Origin: an uncultured Ruminococcus sp.
Lineage (GTDB): Bacteria; Bacillota; Clostridia; Oscillospirales; Acutalibacteraceae
Assembly: GCA_902802975.1 (NCBI GenBank)
Contig: CADCOF010000318.1
Span: 1-7,115, forward strand
Direction: 5' to 3'
DNA length: 7,115 bases
This document shows positions 6,092 to 7,115 of this stretch, in pieces; position 1 is the first letter of the stretch, and each line of letters begins with the position of its first letter. The notes under the pieces are model-generated. The model had not been told where the DNA came from. It worked only from the letters and a program-made list of their open reading frames with translations, and did not search any database. The position numbers and the translations under genes were made by a program.

Positions 6092-6616
6092 ATGGCTAAT
6101 CCTATCGTGACCTTTGAAATGGAGAGCGGCGGTGTATTCAGAGCCGAGTTGTACCCTGATATAGCACCGAATACTGTAAAGAACTTCATTTTTCTTGTAA
6201 AAAGAGGTTTTTATGACGGACTGATATTTCACCGTGTTATTTCCGGATTTATGATACAAGGTGGCTGTCCTAAGGGGATAGGCACGGGCGGACCCGGTTA
6301 TCATATCAAGGGTGAATTTTCTTCTAACGGATTCAGGAATGATCTTTCGCATGACGTTGGTGTGCTTTCAATGGCAAGAGCTATGGATCCCGACTCGGCA
6401 GGTTCTCAGTTTTTTGTTATGCATAAGCACTCTCCTTATCTTGACGGACAGTATGCTGCTTTTGGTAAAGTTACTGATGGTATGGATATCGTAAATGCGA
6501 TAGCTACAACTCGTACAGATCGAAATGACAAGCCGATGATACCTCAGGTAATGAAAAGAGTGACCGTTGACACAAAGGGCGTTGATTACGGCGAACCCGA
6601 GAAGATCAATTTTTAA
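6092..6616 (+). CDS. Cyclophilin-type peptidyl-prolyl cis-trans isomerase
   Basis: A 174-residue protein that catalyses cis-trans isomerisation of peptide bonds before proline and assists folding. There is no signal peptide or lipobox, so it should act in the cytoplasm (PpiB-like). The cyclophilin core is complete: VTFEMESGG start, APNTVKNF (25-32), FHRVI with catalytic Arg48, GFMIQGG (52-58) with Phe53, Met54 and Gln56, GSQFFVM (104-110), and YLDGQYAAFGKV (116-127). Tyr116 occupies the position of human CypA Trp121, and Tyr121 that of His126. Loss of that Trp generally predicts weak cyclosporin binding. The C-terminus extends slightly beyond the last core strand (VDYGEPEKINF). An intrinsic terminator about 60 nt after the stop ends the unit. 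Confidence 0.95.
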   Translation: MANPIVTFEMESGGVFRAELYPDIAPNTVKNFIFLVKRGFYDGLIFHRVISGFMIQGGCPKGIGTGGPGYHIKGEFSSNGFRNDLSHDVGVLSMARAMDPDSAGSQFFVMHKHSPYLDGQYAAFGKVTDGMDIVNAIATTRTDRNDKPMIPQVMKRVTVDTKGVDYGEPEKINF

Positions 6617-6621
6617 CCTAA

Positions 6622-6650
6622 CGGGCAAGAAGTCCCGCGCCTCTATAGGC
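6622..6650. repeat. Pair of small adjacent hairpins after the cyclophilin gene
   Basis: CGGG (6622-6625) pairs with CCCG (6634-6637), and GCCT (6639-6642) pairs with AGGC (6647-6650) around a CTAT loop. They are followed by GTGAGTATTTCACATTTGC. The sequence resembles dispersed 'ATTTCAC'-type intergenic repeats I associate with gut clostridia; only a search would confirm this. No T-run follows, so they are not terminators. Confidence 0.4.
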
Positions 6651-6676
6651 GGTGAGTATTTCACATTTGCATTAAG

Positions 6677-6717
6677 GCACGCGTCTACGGTAATATGTTG
6701 ACGCGTGCTACATTTTT
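6677..6717 (+). terminator. Intrinsic terminator of the cyclophilin gene
   Basis: A perfect 9-bp GC-rich stem, GCACGCGTC (6677-6685) with GACGCGTGC (6700-6708), encloses a 14-nt loop and is followed by TACATTTTT. The stem and U-tract fit a rho-independent terminator on the + strand. The loop is longer than usual. Confidence 0.75.
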
Positions 6718-6782
6718 AAATACAGATAAACGGTATGACAAAACAGTATCAAGTTGGTCGAGTGTGGAGCTTGTTGAGTGTT

Positions 6783-6824
6783 GAGAGTGGAGAGTGGGGA
6801 GTGGAGAGTGGAGAGTGGAGAGTG
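6783..6824. repeat. Heptamer minisatellite, six copies of GAGAGTG
   Basis: Six consecutive 7-bp units GAGAGTG run from 6783 to 6824, the third reading GGGAGTG. Related GAGTGTT and GAGTTGTGG flank them. The strand is strongly purine-rich. There is no supported gene in 6617-7115, and the open frames across this tract are low-complexity products of the repeat. Confidence 0.85.
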
Positions 6825-6870
6825 GAGTTGTGGCAGCCGAAGTTTATAGTTCTGACTTGAATGTGAGCAT

Positions 6871-7115
6871 AAATAGGATAACAATAAAGGAGGCTTGCCG
6901 GGCAAGCCGGGGCACGCGCGCATAAAAGGAAATTGACCGCAAGAGTAAAATCGCGAACCGGGAGCGGCAGCATGCCGCCGAAAAAGTAAAACCGCGAAGT
7001 GGGAGCGGCAGCATGCCGCCTAATACCAATTCAGATAACGACGAAGGAACCGCGCCGGGCGCGGTGGGGCACGCGCGCATAAAAGCAAATTGACCGCAAG
7101 AGTAAAATCGCGAAC
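6871..7115. repeat. Hairpin-headed direct repeat with 157-bp period, two copies
   Basis: Positions 6871-6958 and 7028-7115 align without gaps at an offset of 157 bp, 73 of 88 bases being identical. The last 50 bases (6909-6958 and 7066-7115) differ only at 6929/7086. Each copy starts with an AAGGA-containing stretch and a 7-bp hairpin with a CGG loop (6892-6908 and 7049-7065). The second copy runs into the window edge, so more copies may follow. The minus-strand open frames here repeat the same MRACP start in each copy and are not credible genes. Confidence 0.85.
6944..7020. repeat. Internal 41-bp-period duplication with a conserved hairpin
   Basis: Positions 6944-6979 and 6985-7020 match at 33 of 36 bases. 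Each copy ends in a perfect hairpin, GCGGCA-GCA-TGCCGC, at 6964-6978 and 7005-7019. It lies between the two larger repeat copies and makes a run of four regularly placed hairpins from 6892 to 7065. Confidence 0.8.

Noticed and set aside
6708..7080. Three overlapping minus-strand open frames of 71-78 codons
   Set aside because: They are translations of the heptamer array and the 157-bp repeat, sharing the same start in each copy, and have no protein-like features or ribosome binding sites.
6783..7115. CRISPR array
   Set aside because: The 7-bp units have no spacers, and the larger repeats are only two copies with a 157-bp period and partly conserved inter-repeat sequence.

Overview
The window looks like part of a chromosome from an anaerobic, low-to-moderate-GC Firmicute, most likely a gut clostridium of the Oscillospirales/Ruminococcaceae type. 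This is inferred from strong GGAGG-type ribosome binding sites, an NfnAB electron-bifurcating transhydrogenase, a Bacillus-type ATP phosphofructokinase, and hairpin-rich repetitive spacers. All seven genes supported here are on the + strand. No tRNA, rRNA, CRISPR array, transposase or phage gene was recognised.

Layout. Positions 1-242 are a structured upstream spacer with three inverted repeats, ending in a plausible promoter. Positions 243-4698 hold five tightly packed genes that look like one operon: an Lrp/AsnC regulator, a class I/II aminotransferase (the pair resembles Bacillus alaR-alaT), NfnA, NfnB, and a small membrane protein with a DUF3592-like middle. Junctions are a 1-nt TAATG overlap, a 14-nt gap, a 1-nt gap and a 4-nt ATGA overlap. 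Positions 4699-4947 contain a good sigma-A-type promoter and a leader of about 120 nt ahead of pfkA (4948-5916). Positions 5917-6091 are a repeat-filled spacer leading to a cyclophilin (6092-6616). Positions 6617-7115 are non-coding: small hairpins, a good intrinsic terminator, a heptamer minisatellite, and a hairpin-containing repeat with a 157-bp period that runs off the window.

How the genes may work together (inference). NfnAB couples NADH and reduced ferredoxin to NADP+ reduction. The NADPH can feed glutamate formation, and the aminotransferase moves the amino group between glutamate and keto acids such as pyruvate. An amino-acid-sensing Lrp protein at the head of the operon would tie redox balance to nitrogen status. 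PfkA (glycolysis) and the cyclophilin (protein folding) are housekeeping genes in separate units.

The genes are of known families. The least explained material is between them: two different 7-bp minisatellites flanking the cyclophilin gene, an 81-bp element with inverted ends directly after pfkA, a 15-bp duplication beside the cyclophilin ribosome binding site, and a 3' repeat whose two hairpins differ only by compensatory base changes. The small membrane protein translationally coupled to nfnB is the only protein of unknown function.
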